The notes: generated from the letters alone by a model not told the origin. A DNA stretch of 51,698 nt from an uncultured Prevotella sp. (GCA_947169185.1 CAMVOS010000017.1:1-51698); one strand, 5' to 3'. Shown: positions 8,397 to 20,234, counted from the stretch's first letter. Made by a program: numbers and translations.

Positions 8397-10760
8397 TTAC
8401 AACACTATCTCTTGTGTTTTTCCAGTATAGTCTACCGTTTTTTGCTTACCGTCAGGCATCACAATAGTAAAGCGACGCTGCTGTAACATACCGTTGAAAC
8501 TACCTTGACGCTCACCAATCGTTAGGGTTCGCGTGCGCTCGTTCCACTTTATACTAATAGTGCTATAGGCACCCTTCTCATAGTTATAGTTGTCGCCCTC
8601 GTCTTCATAGAGCACGAACAGACCATCGGCGCCTGGATAGACGCGCAGCTCCAGATCGCCCCAGGACTTCTCGCCAACATACTGCATCTCAGGACCCATC
8701 GGTACGATGCTACCAGCGCGAACGAACATCGGCACGCAATCGAGCGTTGTCTCGAGCGACACAGTCTGTCCACCACTATACTTCTTGTTAGTCCAAAAAT
8801 CATACCAAACAGCGCCTTTAGGCAGATACTTCGTCGCTGTCTTCGTTGCTGTCCAATCCAATCCTCTTACCTCTGACTTCTCACCTCTTACCTCTTTATG
8901 GTTCCAGCCCGTCATAGCATCGGTACGGATAATCTTTTCTTCCGTATACTGAGGGTCGACAATAGGAGCAGCAAGGATACTACGACCAAACATAAACTCG
9001 TCAGTCATGTTCCAAACCTTCTTGTCACCGGCAAAATCGGCAAACAGCGGACGCATATAGCTATCGTTATTCGACGTCACCTGCCAGGCCGTACTATATA
9101 AATAAGGTATAAGGCGATAGCGCAGACGGATCTGCTTCTCGATGGCATCGTAAACGGGTTCGCCCTTCTTGCCAAACTGCCAGATCTCGCGAGGTGCATC
9201 AGCTCCGTGACTGCGGAACACAGGGCAGAACAGACCGTATTGCATCCAACGAACGTAGAGTTCTTGGAACTGAGGATTCTTAGGAGCTGAAGCTGGACCC
9301 ATCGTGTTGTAGGCATTGCAGAAGAAACCACCAATATCGGTATTGAAGTTGGGATTACCTGTCAGCGTATAGCTCAGTCCCGCGGGTACCTGTTTGCGCA
9401 ACATGTCCCACGACGAGTTGACGTCGCCGCTCCACATATTCGAGCCGTAGTGCTGTTGTCCGGCATACGACGAACGAGTCATAATGAACACGCGCTTGGG
9501 AGCGTTGGGATAATCCCTGCGTTGCGACTGATAGATACCACGCACCGTCTCCAGCGGGAAAGCGTTACGTTGTGAACGCCAAGTACCACCATACACTTTA
9601 TGGGCGTAATCGGACTCCGTAGGATAGAAACAGTCGGGATCAGTAGAGTCCATCCACCATGCGTCCGTTCCGTAGTCGTAGAGTTTTCTGAGGTATTTCC
9701 AATAGATATCACGAGCCACAGGACTGAAGGCGTCATAAACCTTTACACCTGAAGGATAGTCCTCTTTCATCGGAGGCCAGACGTGCGAGATACCGCTCTG
9801 AGGCCACGTCTCGAAAGGCATCAGCAGTCCCTTTTCGTTCAACTCACGGAACTGTTTGGTCTGTGGTCCGAAGCTGGCCCAGATACTGATCATGAAATGG
9901 GCATGCTTCTTGTGCACGTTCTGTATCAACTGCTTACCATTGGCGAAATCTTCAGACAGGAAGTCCATCGCGTTCCATAGGTAGTTAGAGCCCCAATACT
10001 GCCAGTCCTGGATGATACCATCAAGAGGCACATTCAGCGCACGATACTGGTCGACAATGCTCTCCGTCTCCTTTGCCGTCTTATAGCGTTCCTTCGACTG
10101 CCAGAAGCCATAGGTCCACAATGGGAACATGGGCACATCGCCCGTCAACTGGCGCATCAGCGCGATATTTCCGTCAGCCGAGCCGCCATACATGAAATAA
10201 TAGTCAATACCCTTGCCTGCCTCTGAGGTAAACGTCATGCCCTGGGCATTGTCCTCGAATAGCGTGGGCGAATAGTTCTCCCAATAGATGCTCCAGCCCT
10301 TGATGCTCTGCAGCACGTTCTGGAAGTCCTCGAGGTTCGACTGTTCCATGCGCTTCGTCAGTCCACGACGGTTCATCTTACCATCCTGTACAGTTCCAAG
10401 ACCATAGACGGCCTCGTCTTTGTCGAGCTTAAACGTCTGGCTTACCTGCCACTCATCGAGATTCTTTCTAATCAGACTCCATCCTTCCTCACGCAGCAGC
10501 ACCTTGCCTTTGCGTGTCAGGAAGGTCAGGTTACCTTGGGCATCCTGCTTGACAGTCAGTTCAGCACTTGACAGCGTATTGCCCTTTTTACTCACTTCCA
10601 CCTGCTGTGGCTGTAATGTCACAACCAATGTCTTGGTGGGCTGTCCTTTCACAATATGCACGATGTTAGGCGTTACAAACTCCACCTTGACGTCAGTCTG
10701 TGCTATTGCTGCGAATGCCCATCCTAAGAGTACCGCAAAAATGCACCTTTTCTTATCCAT
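8397..10760 (-). CDS. Secreted GH31-family glycosidase (alpha-xylosidase/alpha-glucosidase type)
   Basis: This 787-residue enzyme has a signal peptide ending AAIAQ. It carries the GH31 N-terminal beta-sandwich, then the (beta/alpha)8 barrel: IIQDWQYWG, the nucleophile motif YGTDAWWMDSTDPD, the acid/base motif NMWSGDVNSSW, the VRWMQYGLFCPVFRSHG segment, and a C-terminal beta domain (LPKGAVWYDFWTNKKY). GH31 enzymes remove alpha-linked xylose or glucose from non-reducing ends. It is the last gene of a five-gene enzyme operon, and its ATG directly abuts the TAA of the CE15 gene. An insert at about residues 621-633 (KEVRGEKSEVRG) is encoded by five 7-bp repeats and sits just before the conserved LPKGAVWYDFW segment. 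Alpha-xylosidase is favoured by the neighbours; the exact specificity is inferred. Confidence 0.92.
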   Translation of the reverse strand: MDKKRCIFAVLLGWAFAAIAQTDVKVEFVTPNIVHIVKGQPTKTLVVTLQPQQVEVSKKGNTLSSAELTVKQDAQGNLTFLTRKGKVLLREEGWSLIRKNLDEWQVSQTFKLDKDEAVYGLGTVQDGKMNRRGLTKRMEQSNLEDFQNVLQSIKGWSIYWENYSPTLFEDNAQGMTFTSEAGKGIDYYFMYGGSADGNIALMRQLTGDVPMFPLWTYGFWQSKERYKTAKETESIVDQYRALNVPLDGIIQDWQYWGSNYLWNAMDFLSEDFANGKQLIQNVHKKHAHFMISIWASFGPQTKQFRELNEKGLLMPFETWPQSGISHVWPPMKEDYPSGVKVYDAFSPVARDIYWKYLRKLYDYGTDAWWMDSTDPDCFYPTESDYAHKVYGGTWRSQRNAFPLETVRGIYQSQRRDYPNAPKRVFIMTRSSYAGQQHYGSNMWSGDVNSSWDMLRKQVPAGLSYTLTGNPNFNTDIGGFFCNAYNTMGPASAPKNPQFQELYVRWMQYGLFCPVFRSHGADAPREIWQFGKKGEPVYDAIEKQIRLRYRLIPYLYSTAWQVTSNNDSYMRPLFADFAGDKKVWNMTDEFMFGRSILAAPIVDPQYTEEKIIRTDAMTGWNHKEVRGEKSEVRGLDWTATKTATKYLPKGAVWYDFWTNKKYSGGQTVSLETTLDCVPMFVRAGSIVPMGPEMQYVGEKSWGDLELRVYPGADGLFVLYEDEGDNYNYEKGAYSTISIKWNERTRTLTIGERQGSFNGMLQQRRFTIVMPDGKQKTVDYTGKTQEIVL
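8864..8898 (-). repeat. Heptamer array (GAGGTAA type, 5 units) inside the GH31 gene
   Basis: Five consecutive 7-bp units (plus strand CTCTTAC CTCTGAC TTCTCAC, then CTCTTAC CTCTTTA) lie in frame in the GH31 gene and encode EVRGEKSEVRG. One unit carries TCA where the standard unit would read TRA, removing a stop codon. Confidence 0.85.
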
Positions 10761-11948
10761 TTATTTTAAGTCTGAGATTTGTATGTCTTTTGTGTTAGCA
10801 TCCCTGCCTAACAGGAACTTGTCAAGAAAGGCCTGCACCTCAGGGAATTGTTTCTCGGGCAACTGACAATGTCCGTGACCGCTGATGATAGAATAGCCCA
10901 TACGGTCGCCAATACCAAAGAAGTTCCACACCTTCTTGGCAGCCTGTGCAGAGACTTGCATAGAACCGTCAGCCAACCATTCGTAGTCAGGATTGCCTAA
11001 CAACAGCAAGGCACGCGGACAAACCATCGCACACAGCTCATGTTGATCGTAAGGCAGACGATAGACGCTGTCTCCATGGAAATTCGCCTTCTGACTCTCA
11101 AGAAACCAATGGTAGTCTGTCTTGTCGAGGTCCTCCAGATTCTTTCCCGCCAACGTCAGCTCATGCGACTTACGCCAAGCAGCGGCGCCACCGCCACCGG
11201 GTTCCTGCGCTATGGTCAGAGCGATACGTTCGTCGAAAGCGCCACAGTAAAGAGCCATCTTGCCGGCATACGAACAGCCCGTCACACCAATACGACGGGT
11301 ATCTATCTTGGTTATCTCAGGACCTAACTGCTGCAAACCATCGATGAGACGGCTCATGCCCCAAGACCACTCGCTATAGGCGCCGTTGTCTTTCAGATGT
11401 GGGTAGAGTCGGTCGAAGTTATGCTCACCACGATCGTGATGTTTGCCAAACTGTTTGTAGTCATTGACCTGCGCCGAAGTGAACGTAGTGGTAGCAATAG
11501 GTTTATCGTCGAACAGCTTACGAGGCAGGGCTATCATGTCTGTGCCAATCATCAGCGCGTATGGAGGTTGACCCACCTTCGGATAGCGTATCAACGATTT
11601 CAGTGTCAAGGTCTCATTACCGATGGTCACATCGACAAACAACGTATCACCATCCATGCGGGCCTTAACCTGCTCAGGCTTTACGGTAGGCTTCTCGCCA
11701 ATGCCATAGTGCTGAATCATGTGACCGATGTCACTACGACGCTTCACCCAATCGGCAAAGTTGCCGACCCCCTCTAAGGCATCGGGCAACTCTCTAATAA
11801 CTGGTAACTTGTCTGGTGCAGGCATCACGGGCTTATCCAGATGGAATCCCGTATTCTCTACACCAAACACCAAGGGCAACGACGTATTTTGCCCCATACA
11901 GCTATTAGCCAACAACCAATAGCCAACAGCCAATAGCAAAAATCTCAT
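10761..11948 (-). CDS. CE15 glucuronoyl esterase-like enzyme (4-O-methyl-glucuronoyl methylesterase family)
   Basis: This 395-residue alpha/beta-hydrolase carries the CE15 nucleophile motif GCSYAGKMAL (Ser 226), followed by GAFDERIALTIAQEPGGGG (Glu 249 in the family's acid position) and a catalytic His in SGHGHCQLP (about 358-360). CE15 enzymes cleave esters between glucuronic acid side chains of xylan and lignin alcohols. The N-terminal signal peptide (MRFLLLAVGYWLLANSC) is encoded by a 7-bp tandem repeat. The motif usually reads GCSRxGK; here Tyr-Ala replaces Arg-x, which may alter the oxyanion environment or substrate. The gene starts 2 bp after the upstream esterase and ends exactly at the next ATG, so translation is probably coupled. 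Confidence 0.85.
   Translation of the reverse strand: MRFLLLAVGYWLLANSCMGQNTSLPLVFGVENTGFHLDKPVMPAPDKLPVIRELPDALEGVGNFADWVKRRSDIGHMIQHYGIGEKPTVKPEQVKARMDGDTLFVDVTIGNETLTLKSLIRYPKVGQPPYALMIGTDMIALPRKLFDDKPIATTTFTSAQVNDYKQFGKHHDRGEHNFDRLYPHLKDNGAYSEWSWGMSRLIDGLQQLGPEITKIDTRRIGVTGCSYAGKMALYCGAFDERIALTIAQEPGGGGAAAWRKSHELTLAGKNLEDLDKTDYHWFLESQKANFHGDSVYRLPYDQHELCAMVCPRALLLLGNPDYEWLADGSMQVSAQAAKKVWNFFGIGDRMGYSIISGHGHCQLPEKQFPEVQAFLDKFLLGRDANTKDIQISDLK
11901..11942 (-). repeat. Heptamer array (TTGGCTR type, 6 units) encoding the CE15 signal peptide
   Basis: Plus-strand units GCTATTA, GCCAACA, ACCAATA, GCCAACA, GCCAATA and GCAAAAA run with a strict 7-bp period. On the minus strand they encode the hydrophobic core LLLAVGYWLLANS of the exported esterase, so the export signal itself is made of repeat. 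Confidence 0.9.
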
Positions 11949-11950
11949 AC

Positions 11951-13732
11951 TTACTTCAGTTTCTGGAACTTCTTGTTAGCCTCCAACGTCCACTTCTCAC
12001 GCTTCAGCAGTTCAGGCTTCTTGCCAACGAACATCTTGGCAGCAACCTTATCGCCCTTCAGCTGCCACTTCAGCCAGGCCAGAGCAGGAATAGTGAACTC
12101 GCCACCATAGGGCTGACGATACGTGCCACCGTGACCAACAGGATAGTTGATGGCAACAGCTGGTACATGCTCGATACGCTTAAAGTCGTCCATACCATTG
12201 CCATAGGCGATGTCCTCAGGACCACCCAGCATATACATAATAGGTGTATGGATTTCCTTCAGTTTATCCTTCGGGGGCATAGGCATACCGCCAACAGCCT
12301 GATTAGCATTCTGCTGGTTGAAAAGTCCGCTATTGCAGATCATGAGGGTCTTGATGCGCTTGTCAGCACAGTTGAAAAGCGTCTGCAGACCACCGCACGA
12401 CATACCTGCTACACAGATATTCTTTACGTCGAGCTTCTGGTAGTACGGCGATTTGGGATCGGCATTCTGAGCAATAGCCCAGTCAATGCTCTCAATCTGC
12501 TGCTCAGCACGTGACATCGGGCCTTTGTACCACTCGTCGACAATGGGGATATTACCCGTAGCCAGCACGATGAAACCATTTGAGGCAATCTCATTCAGGA
12601 AATTCATGTGCTCAAAGGGAGAATTGGCGCAGGCACCATTGCCCCATACCAGGATGGGCAACGGATTCTTAGCATTGAATTTCGACAAGTCCTGAGGCAC
12701 GAACACCGTGTGTTCTTTCAGGTCACTCTCTTCCTTCATAATGGCCTTAAAAGCGCCAGTACCGCCATCCTCGATGATACGTGCTCTTCCGGCTGCCTCA
12801 TTGAGGAAATTCACCATCTTCTGCAAGTTCTCCTCGCTGTACATGCCCATACCGTGACCACCCTCAGGCACGAAGGTCGCCTCAGTCTTCACACCTGTAG
12901 CCTTCAGCAACTCGTAGAACATCTTTCCCTGACAGCAGGGAACAACATTATCTTTCTCACCATGGAAAATGATAATGGGGGGATTATGCCTGCAAACATA
13001 GTTTGTTGCACTAAGGCTACGATACTTGTCTGGCTCCTTAGCCAGCTTCGAACCCAGCAGCACATCCTCAGGACTATTCTCGCCCATCTTCATACCCTCG
13101 CCACAATCCATAGCCGTGAGATCAACAGGACCAGACCAGTCACAGGCAGCATTGACAATACTGCTCTCTTTCAAATAGTTGCCGACATTACCTTCCAAAT
13201 CGATATCCACAGTACCCACCTTGGTCTGCTTCAGACCACTAGTCGTGGCTGCTGTAGAAGCCAGGTGACCACCGCTGGAGAATCCGCTGGTAGCGATGAA
13301 CGAGGTATCAAACTTGTACTTCTTGGCCTCACCACGTACAAAACGGATGACGGCACGGATGTCATGCAGCTGTGCAGGCCACTTGGCATCCATACTGCTG
13401 CGGTGGTTAGGACATACCACAGCATAGCCGGCATTCAGCAGAGACTTGACGATGGTCCCCAGGTCGGCAGCGCCCTTACTGCTATTTGAGAACCACGCGC
13501 TGCCGTAAATATGGATGACGACAGGATAGCTGGCAGCCTCTTTCTTAGGCAGATAGATATCACAAGTGTGATAGGCCTTATCGTCACCTGCATAGTTGAC
13601 GTCTTTCCACTCCTGTGAGGTCTCAAGATTAGCCTGAGGCACCTGAAATCCTCCAAAACCGCCTGCGGGCTGTGCTTGGATAGCAACAGCCAATAGCAGG
13701 CAGCTAATAGTTGATAATAGTTTTTGTTTCAT
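11951..13732 (-). CDS. Secreted tandem-domain alpha/beta-hydrolase (two esterase modules)
   Basis: This 593-residue protein has a signal peptide (residues 1-20) and two complete-looking hydrolase modules. Module one (about 35-315) resembles carboxylesterase/BD-FAE-type enzymes: HIYGSAW oxyanion region, GFSSG nucleophile elbow (Ser 152), acid in HGEKDNVVP (Asp 261) and EGGHGMG (His 293). Module two (about 325-593) has LVWGNGAC, GMSCGG (Ser 445) and PVGHGG (His near 540). Such enzymes remove acetyl or feruloyl groups from plant polysaccharides, which fits the CE15, SASA and GH31 neighbours. The bond specificity of each half is inferred. It sits between the SASA esterase (25 bp upstream) and CE15 (2 bp downstream). 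Confidence 0.82.
   Translation of the reverse strand: MKQKLLSTISCLLLAVAIQAQPAGGFGGFQVPQANLETSQEWKDVNYAGDDKAYHTCDIYLPKKEAASYPVVIHIYGSAWFSNSSKGAADLGTIVKSLLNAGYAVVCPNHRSSMDAKWPAQLHDIRAVIRFVRGEAKKYKFDTSFIATSGFSSGGHLASTAATTSGLKQTKVGTVDIDLEGNVGNYLKESSIVNAACDWSGPVDLTAMDCGEGMKMGENSPEDVLLGSKLAKEPDKYRSLSATNYVCRHNPPIIIFHGEKDNVVPCCQGKMFYELLKATGVKTEATFVPEGGHGMGMYSEENLQKMVNFLNEAAGRARIIEDGGTGAFKAIMKEESDLKEHTVFVPQDLSKFNAKNPLPILVWGNGACANSPFEHMNFLNEIASNGFIVLATGNIPIVDEWYKGPMSRAEQQIESIDWAIAQNADPKSPYYQKLDVKNICVAGMSCGGLQTLFNCADKRIKTLMICNSGLFNQQNANQAVGGMPMPPKDKLKEIHTPIMYMLGGPEDIAYGNGMDDFKRIEHVPAVAINYPVGHGGTYRQPYGGEFTIPALAWLKWQLKGDKVAAKMFVGKKPELLKREKWTLEANKKFQKLK
13682..13723 (-). repeat. Degenerate heptamer array encoding the tandem-esterase signal peptide
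   Basis: Units AGCAACA, GCCAATA, GCAGGCA, GCTAATA, GTTGATA and ATAGTTT keep a 7-bp period over the segment encoding LLSTISCLLLAVAIQ. They resemble the array in the CE15 gene but have drifted more. Confidence 0.7.
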
Positions 13733-13757
13733 GTTCTTATCTATTATAAGTTAGATT

Positions 13758-15283
<1,526 letters not shown>

Positions 15284-15306
<23 letters not shown>

Positions 15307-17524
15307 CTTCATATCCTACTCTGACAAATACCGGGATGCACGTCTTGTCGACTTGTGTGGTAACGGTTTGTCCTCCGTCATAGTGCCGACCTGTACGCAT
15401 ATCCTTCCAGCCGTCCTGATTCTTAGGTAAATAGGTTTTCCACACCGTCACGCCAGGCTCCGTAATCGGACTGACGAGCAGCGATGGACCGAACATATAC
15501 TCGTATTTCTGCTTGAGGGCCTCTGGGTCGTTAGCAAAGTCGAACACCAACGGACGCATCAGCGTATAGCCTTCCTTCGACACACGCTCAGCACAGCGTT
15601 CGATATAGGGACGCAATTGTTCGCGCTCCTGCAGACACTTGGCGATAATCTGCTTAGCTTCCTCGCCATAGTTCCAAGGCTCGGTATTGCTCATATAGCC
15701 GTGTACACGCATCAGAGGCAGATAGACACTGGTTTCAATCCAACGTAGCATACGCTCGATATAGTCCTGGTTGTTATATTGGTCGTAAGGACGGAAGAAA
15801 CCACCTGCATCATACGTCCACCAAGGCACACCAGCTGCTTGTACTCCCAAGCCTGCCACAATCTGACGGCGGAAGGTCTCCCAGTCATTACCCACGTCGC
15901 CACTCCACAAGGCAGAGCCATAACGCTGGATGCCAGGGAAACCGCTGCGAGTCAGTATCATAGGCTCTTTGCCTGCCGCAACCAGTCCTTCGTATACGGT
16001 TTTGTTCACCATCAGAGGATAGATATTACGCACCTGCTCACCACTCCACTTGCCATTGTTTACACGACGACCCGCCAGATCATCGTTCTCAGGCTCGGTA
16101 GCATCTTGCCACCAAGCGTCAATACCCAAAGGTAGCAGTCGTTCACGGAAGTTCTTCCAATAGGATGCAGCAGCCTCAGGATTAAAGAAGTCTATCCAGT
16201 CAGTACCGGGGATGTAGTAGTTGTCGTGCTTCATCTGGCGACCCACCTCCGAATTCATATCAATCTTCGACCATACGCTGACCATCAGTCGGATACCCAT
16301 CTGGTGCAATTCGTCTGTCAGCGCCTTGGGATCGGGATAGAACTCCTCGTCGAAACGCATAGAATTCCACCCGTACTTGCCCCAATACTGCCAATCCTGC
16401 ACAATCATACTGATGGGCATCTGCTCCTGTTTGAATCGACGTGCCGTCTGCAGTATCTCCTCTGAACTATGGAAACGCTCGCGACAATGGATGTATCCTA
16501 ACGCCCACTTCGGCATCAACGGACATTCACCCGTCAGCTCACGATAGGTAGCAATAATTTCGTCGGGCGTACCAACAAACACAGTATAATCAACAGCAGT
16601 AGCAACAGGCGAACGGAAGGTGGTCTGGTCTTGCACCTTGTCGTAATACAGCACAGGATTATCGTCCTTCGTCAGTTCTGCTGTCAGCGTATGGCGACCT
16701 TTCTCCAAACGTACTATCTTTGAAGCCGTGGGAGGTAGCCACAAATTTTGCATTTCGATGACTGTCTGACCATCAATGCAGAGGTTATGGCGGCGTGCCA
16801 TCTTCTGCCCCACATCCAACAAAAGACTGTAGTCACCAGACTCACTGATGTCGATAGTCGTCTCGAAGATGTGGCGCTCACGCACCTCCTGTTTGCCGCC
16901 TTCGGTCGATGTAACATTCACCACTTCACGGGCACCAGCACCCTGACACTTTTCCATGCGAACGCTCTTGCTGCATGGGTTATATTCTGTCATGCCGTAA
17001 TTGTTCCATAGGATACCGTAGCCCTTACTCGAAATCAGCATGGGCAGACTAATCTGCGTATTTACCTGCGTCAGACGGCGCGACAGACCACGCACATCAC
17101 TATAGTCGTCCTGAAACTGACCTAGGCCAAACAGACACTCATCCTTAGCCGTGGCAAACGACAACGTAGCCTCGCCATTTAAAAATTGGTGGCATGTGGC
17201 CTTAAAGACCACTTTGCCACCCTTATCCCTAATCACAATCTGTTGACGTTTCGCGTCAACTTTCACTTTCACATCTTGGCTTTGGACAATACCATGTTTT
17301 ACATACAACCAATCAGGTAGGTCGCTGGTCTGCTGACCAGCCTTAGCATATTGGATGCGGATAGCATTACGTGCCACAGTCTGCACCATCACCTGTCCGT
17401 CACCGAAAGGTTTCCCTCCAATTATAGACTTGTGTGAAGCATCGCCATGAGCCCAACACCCAACAGCTAAAAGCCAAAAGCTAAAAGCTAAACAAATCTT
17501 TTTTCTAATAATATGTAGTTTCAC
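15284..17524 (-). CDS. Secreted GH31 alpha-xylosidase-like enzyme with a PA14-like insert
   Basis: This 746-residue GH31 enzyme contains QDWQYWGKYGWNSMRF, the nucleophile block GIDAWWQDATEPEND, the acid/base block ALWSGDVGNDWETF and TYDAGGFFRPYDQ. About residues 195-290 form a beta-rich insert (HIFETTIDISESGDYSLLLDVG onward) resembling the PA14 domain seen in Bacteroides alpha-xylosidases acting on xyloglucan oligosaccharides. The signal peptide (FSFWLLAVGCWA) is encoded by heptamer repeats. The only plausible start is GTG: no in-frame ATG precedes the signal peptide, and the promoter -7 box ends 5 bp upstream, so the message would be leaderless or nearly so. First gene of the enzyme operon. 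Confidence 0.92.
17451..17492 (-). repeat. Heptamer array (6 units) encoding the GH31 signal peptide
   Basis: Plus-strand GCCCAAC, ACCCAAC, AGCTAAA, AGCCAAA, AGCTAAA and AGCTAAA form a 7-bp tandem array. On the minus strand it encodes the hydrophobic core (LAFSFWLLAVGCWA) of the exported GH31 enzyme. Confidence 0.88.
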
Positions 17525-17528
17525 GCTG

Positions 17529-17536
17529 CAAAATTA
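17529..17536 (-). promoter_or_regulatory. -7 box (TAATTTTG) for the five-gene enzyme operon
   Basis: The minus strand reads TAATTTTGC, matching TAnnTTTG, only 5 bp before the GTG start of the GH31 gene. This separates the enzyme operon from lpd upstream and predicts a very short or absent leader. Confidence 0.6.
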
Positions 17537-17599
17537 CGGCATTTTCCCGAAATACATTTTGCCGCATGTAACATAAACTTTACTTTTCACACCATCAAG

Positions 17600-18835
17600 C
17601 TATTGCATGGATGCTGACAGAAGAATCTCACCGAGTGTGGGATGGATATGCACCATATCCGCAAGTTCGTGGATAGTGACGTGTTTACACATCAGAACAC
17701 TTACCTCCTGGATGATGTCGGCACTATGGGCACCGTAGGCGTGACAACCAAGGATTAGACCTTCAGGGGAAACAAATAGTTTCAGCAGACCTTCCGTCTC
17801 GCCCATCGCCAAAGCCTTGCCATTGGCACGCCAGAATGATTTCTTGCATTCGTAGGCTATGCCTTGCTCCTTGAGCTGATCCTCGGTAGGACCAACGCAG
17901 GCAGCCTCAGGAGAGGTGAAGATGGCGGCAGGCATGATGTCGAAACGGATTCTGTCGCTCTTGCCTATAATATGATTGACAGCGCGGACAGCCTGCATCT
18001 CAGCAGCATGAGCAAGCATCTGACGACCATTGACATCACCGATGGCATAGATACCCTTTACGGTGGACTCGAAGTTGTCATCAACGGTAATACCCTTGCG
18101 CTCATCGTATTCAAAGCCAGCATTGGCGAAGTCGGATTGTATACGCGGCTTACGACCCGTAGCCATGAGGATGACGTCGGCCTCGATATCTGCCACATTC
18201 TGTACAGCGGTCTTCATCTTGAACGTGATGCCCTGTTTCTCCATATATTTACGCAGGCGCTTGGCAATGTCGCTGTCTAGGGCAGGCAGACACTCCTTGA
18301 GGTATTCGATGACTGTCACCTCAGAACCGAAACGACGGAATACCGAGGCAAACTCCATGCCGATGACGCCAGCACCGATAATAGCAAAACGTTTCGGAAG
18401 TGTTTCGAGACCCAAGAGGCCAGTAGAGTCAACGACACGAGGGTCATCGCAGCCCTTAATCGGCAACCACTTGGTTTCGGAGCCGGTGGCGATGATGATG
18501 TTTTTTGCTGTGACAGAATCACCGCCCATAGAACAGACGGTGATAGCATCCACTAACGAGGCGCGTTCACGGACCAGCGTGATGTTGGGATGCGAGAGAA
18601 TGCCCTCGACACCCGCACGGAGCTGGGGAACGACCTGCGCCATACGCTCGCGAGCCTCAGCAAACGAAGTCGAATGCACGTAGGTTTTCGTGGGAATACA
18701 CCCCACATTGAGGCACGTACCTCCTACGTCATCACCTTCGAAGATGATGACCTTCAGACCTTGTTTGGCAGCATATTCAGCGGCGCGGTAGCCTCCAGGC
18801 CCCGCGCCGATGATAATCAAATCAGTTGTTGTCAT
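17600..18835 (-). CDS. lpdA: Dihydrolipoyl dehydrogenase (E3 / L-protein)
   Basis: This flavoprotein reoxidises the dihydrolipoyl arm of GcvH with NAD+. The sequence shows the FAD dinucleotide fold [17 protein letters not shown], the redox disulfide [13 protein letters not shown], the NAD fold [16 protein letters not shown], the second FAD motif [10 protein letters not shown] and the C-terminal catalytic HIHPTLGE. At 411 residues it is shorter than typical E3 proteins (about 450-475), mainly from trimmed loops; all catalytic motifs are present. The start overlaps the end of gcvPB by 14 bp, so it is the last gene of the glycine cleavage operon and probably dedicated to that complex rather than to pyruvate dehydrogenase. 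Confidence 0.95.
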   Translation of the reverse strand: MTTTDLIIIGAGPGGYRAAEYAAKQGLKVIIFEGDDVGGTCLNVGCIPTKTYVHSTSFAEARERMAQVVPQLRAGVEGILSHPNITLVRERASLVDAITVCSMGGDSVTAKNIIIATGSETKWLPIKGCDDPRVVDSTGLLGLETLPKRFAIIGAGVIGMEFASVFRRFGSEVTVIEYLKECLPALDSDIAKRLRKYMEKQGITFKMKTAVQNVADIEADVILMATGRKPRIQSDFANAGFEYDERKGITVDDNFESTVKGIYAIGDVNGRQMLAHAAEMQAVRAVNHIIGKSDRIRFDIMPAAIFTSPEAACVGPTEDQLKEQGIAYECKKSFWRANGKALAMGETEGLLKLFVSPEGLILGCHAYGAHSADIIQEVSVLMCKHVTIHELADMVHIHPTLGEILLSASMQ

Positions 18836-20234
18836 TGATCATTTGTTTATAAGTGGTGATAGGATGCTTGGCTGCCTGCACATCATCGACACGTCCGATG
18901 GGCGTATCGTGAGGAGCTGACTTCACCAGTTCAGGATCGTTCTTCGCCTCCTCGGCAATCTTACGCATCACAGCAATGAAACCATCGAGCGTCTCTTTTG
19001 ACTCGTTCTCCGTAGGCTCGATCATGAGACTCTCATGGAAGAGCAAGGGGAAGTAGATGGTGGGCGCATGATAGCCGTAATCGAGCAGGCGTTTAGCCAC
19101 ATCCATCGTGGTAACACCTGTAGACTTATCCTTCAGACCATCGAACACGAACTCATGACAACATGTTGTGTCGATAGGTAGCTCGTAGACATCCTTCAGG
19201 CTCTCTTTGATATAGTTGGCGTTGAGAGTGGCCAGAGGGCCCACCAGCTTCACGTTCTCACGACCCAAAGAGAGGATATAAGCGTAGGCACGCATCATCA
19301 CGCCATAGTTGCCGTTATAAGGCGACACCTCAGGGAATAACGACTGCAAGCCCTCGCGCACACCAACAGGACCGGCACCAGGGCCTCCACCTCCGTGAGG
19401 TGTAGAGAAGGTCTTATGGAGATTGATATGCATGACATCGAAGCCCATATCGCCAGGGCGACAAGCACCAAGCATCGGATTCAGATTCGCACCATCGTAA
19501 TACATCAGACCTCCAGCATCGTGGATAAGCTTTGCGATAGCAGGAATCTGAGTCTCAAAGAGACCAAGGGTATTAGGATTGGTCATCATCATTGCAGAGA
19601 TATTGGGTCCCTCTAGTTCGACTAGTCTCTCTAGATCGACTAGATCGACTAGCCCCTCAGCTGTCGATTTCACCTCGATGATCTCAAGGCCGCAGACAGC
19701 TGCCGAGGCAGGATTAGTGCCGTGGGCGCTATCTGGAACGATGACCTTCTTACGCTGCATATCGCCACGAGAACGATGATAGTTATCGATAGTCATCAAT
19801 CCCGTCAGCTCACCATGAGCACCAGCGTATGGCTTGAAGGTGAAATGAGCCAGACCCGTGAGGGCACAAAGCGACTTATCCAAAAGCGATACCAGAGCAC
19901 GGGCACCAACGACAGTATGTTCCGGCTGCAATGGATGCAGGTTCTGGAACTGTGGCAGGGCTGCCATCTCCTCATTGATCTTCGGATTGTACTTCATAGT
20001 ACAAGAACCGAGGGGATAGAAACCGGTATCCACACCAAAGTTATTATTCGAGAGGTTGGTATAGTGACGCACTACCGTCAGTTCATCGCACTCGGGCAAT
20101 GCGGCATCCTCTGCACGACGCATAGATGCAGGCACCTCGTATTTGTCACCAAAGTTATTCCTTGGCAGGCTATAGCCTTTGCGCCCCTCCTTGGAGAGTT
20201 CGAAAATCAGGTTTCCATAAAGTCGGTTATTCAT
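18822..20234 (-). CDS. gcvPB: Glycine dehydrogenase (decarboxylating) subunit 2
   Basis: P-protein subunit 2 (470 residues) carries the PLP-binding lysine in [21 protein letters not shown], with the glycine-rich loop after it. With subunit 1 it decarboxylates glycine and transfers the aminomethyl group to lipoyl-GcvH. The ATG overlaps the gcvPA stop by 4 bp, implying coupled translation of the two subunits. Around residues 193-207 the chain reads [15 protein letters not shown], encoded by a 9-bp tandem repeat containing several CTAG tetramers. Homologues I recall have a shorter stretch here (GLVDLEAL-type). Confidence 0.96.
   Translation of the reverse strand: MNNRLYGNLIFELSKEGRKGYSLPRNNFGDKYEVPASMRRAEDAALPECDELTVVRHYTNLSNNNFGVDTGFYPLGSCTMKYNPKINEEMAALPQFQNLHPLQPEHTVVGARALVSLLDKSLCALTGLAHFTFKPYAGAHGELTGLMTIDNYHRSRGDMQRKKVIVPDSAHGTNPASAAVCGLEIIEVKSTAEGLVDLVDLERLVELEGPNISAMMMTNPNTLGLFETQIPAIAKLIHDAGGLMYYDGANLNPMLGACRPGDMGFDVMHINLHKTFSTPHGGGGPGAGPVGVREGLQSLFPEVSPYNGNYGVMMRAYAYILSLGRENVKLVGPLATLNANYIKESLKDVYELPIDTTCCHEFVFDGLKDKSTGVTTMDVAKRLLDYGYHAPTIYFPLLFHESLMIEPTENESKETLDGFIAVMRKIAEEAKNDPELVKSAPHDTPIGRVDDVQAAKHPITTYKQMINDNN
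19614..19658 (-). repeat. Nonamer array (TAGATCGAC type, 5 units) inside gcvPB
   Basis: Plus-strand TAGTTCGAC, TAGTCTCTC, TAGATCGAC, TAGATCGAC and TAGCCCCTC repeat every 9 bp. The period is a multiple of three, so it adds whole tripeptides (VDL/VEL) and keeps the reading frame of this metabolic gene. Confidence 0.85.

Noticed and set aside
12608..13489. 293-codon plus-strand open frame opposite the tandem esterase
   Set aside because: It is an antisense shadow; the minus strand encodes clear catalytic motifs over the same stretch.
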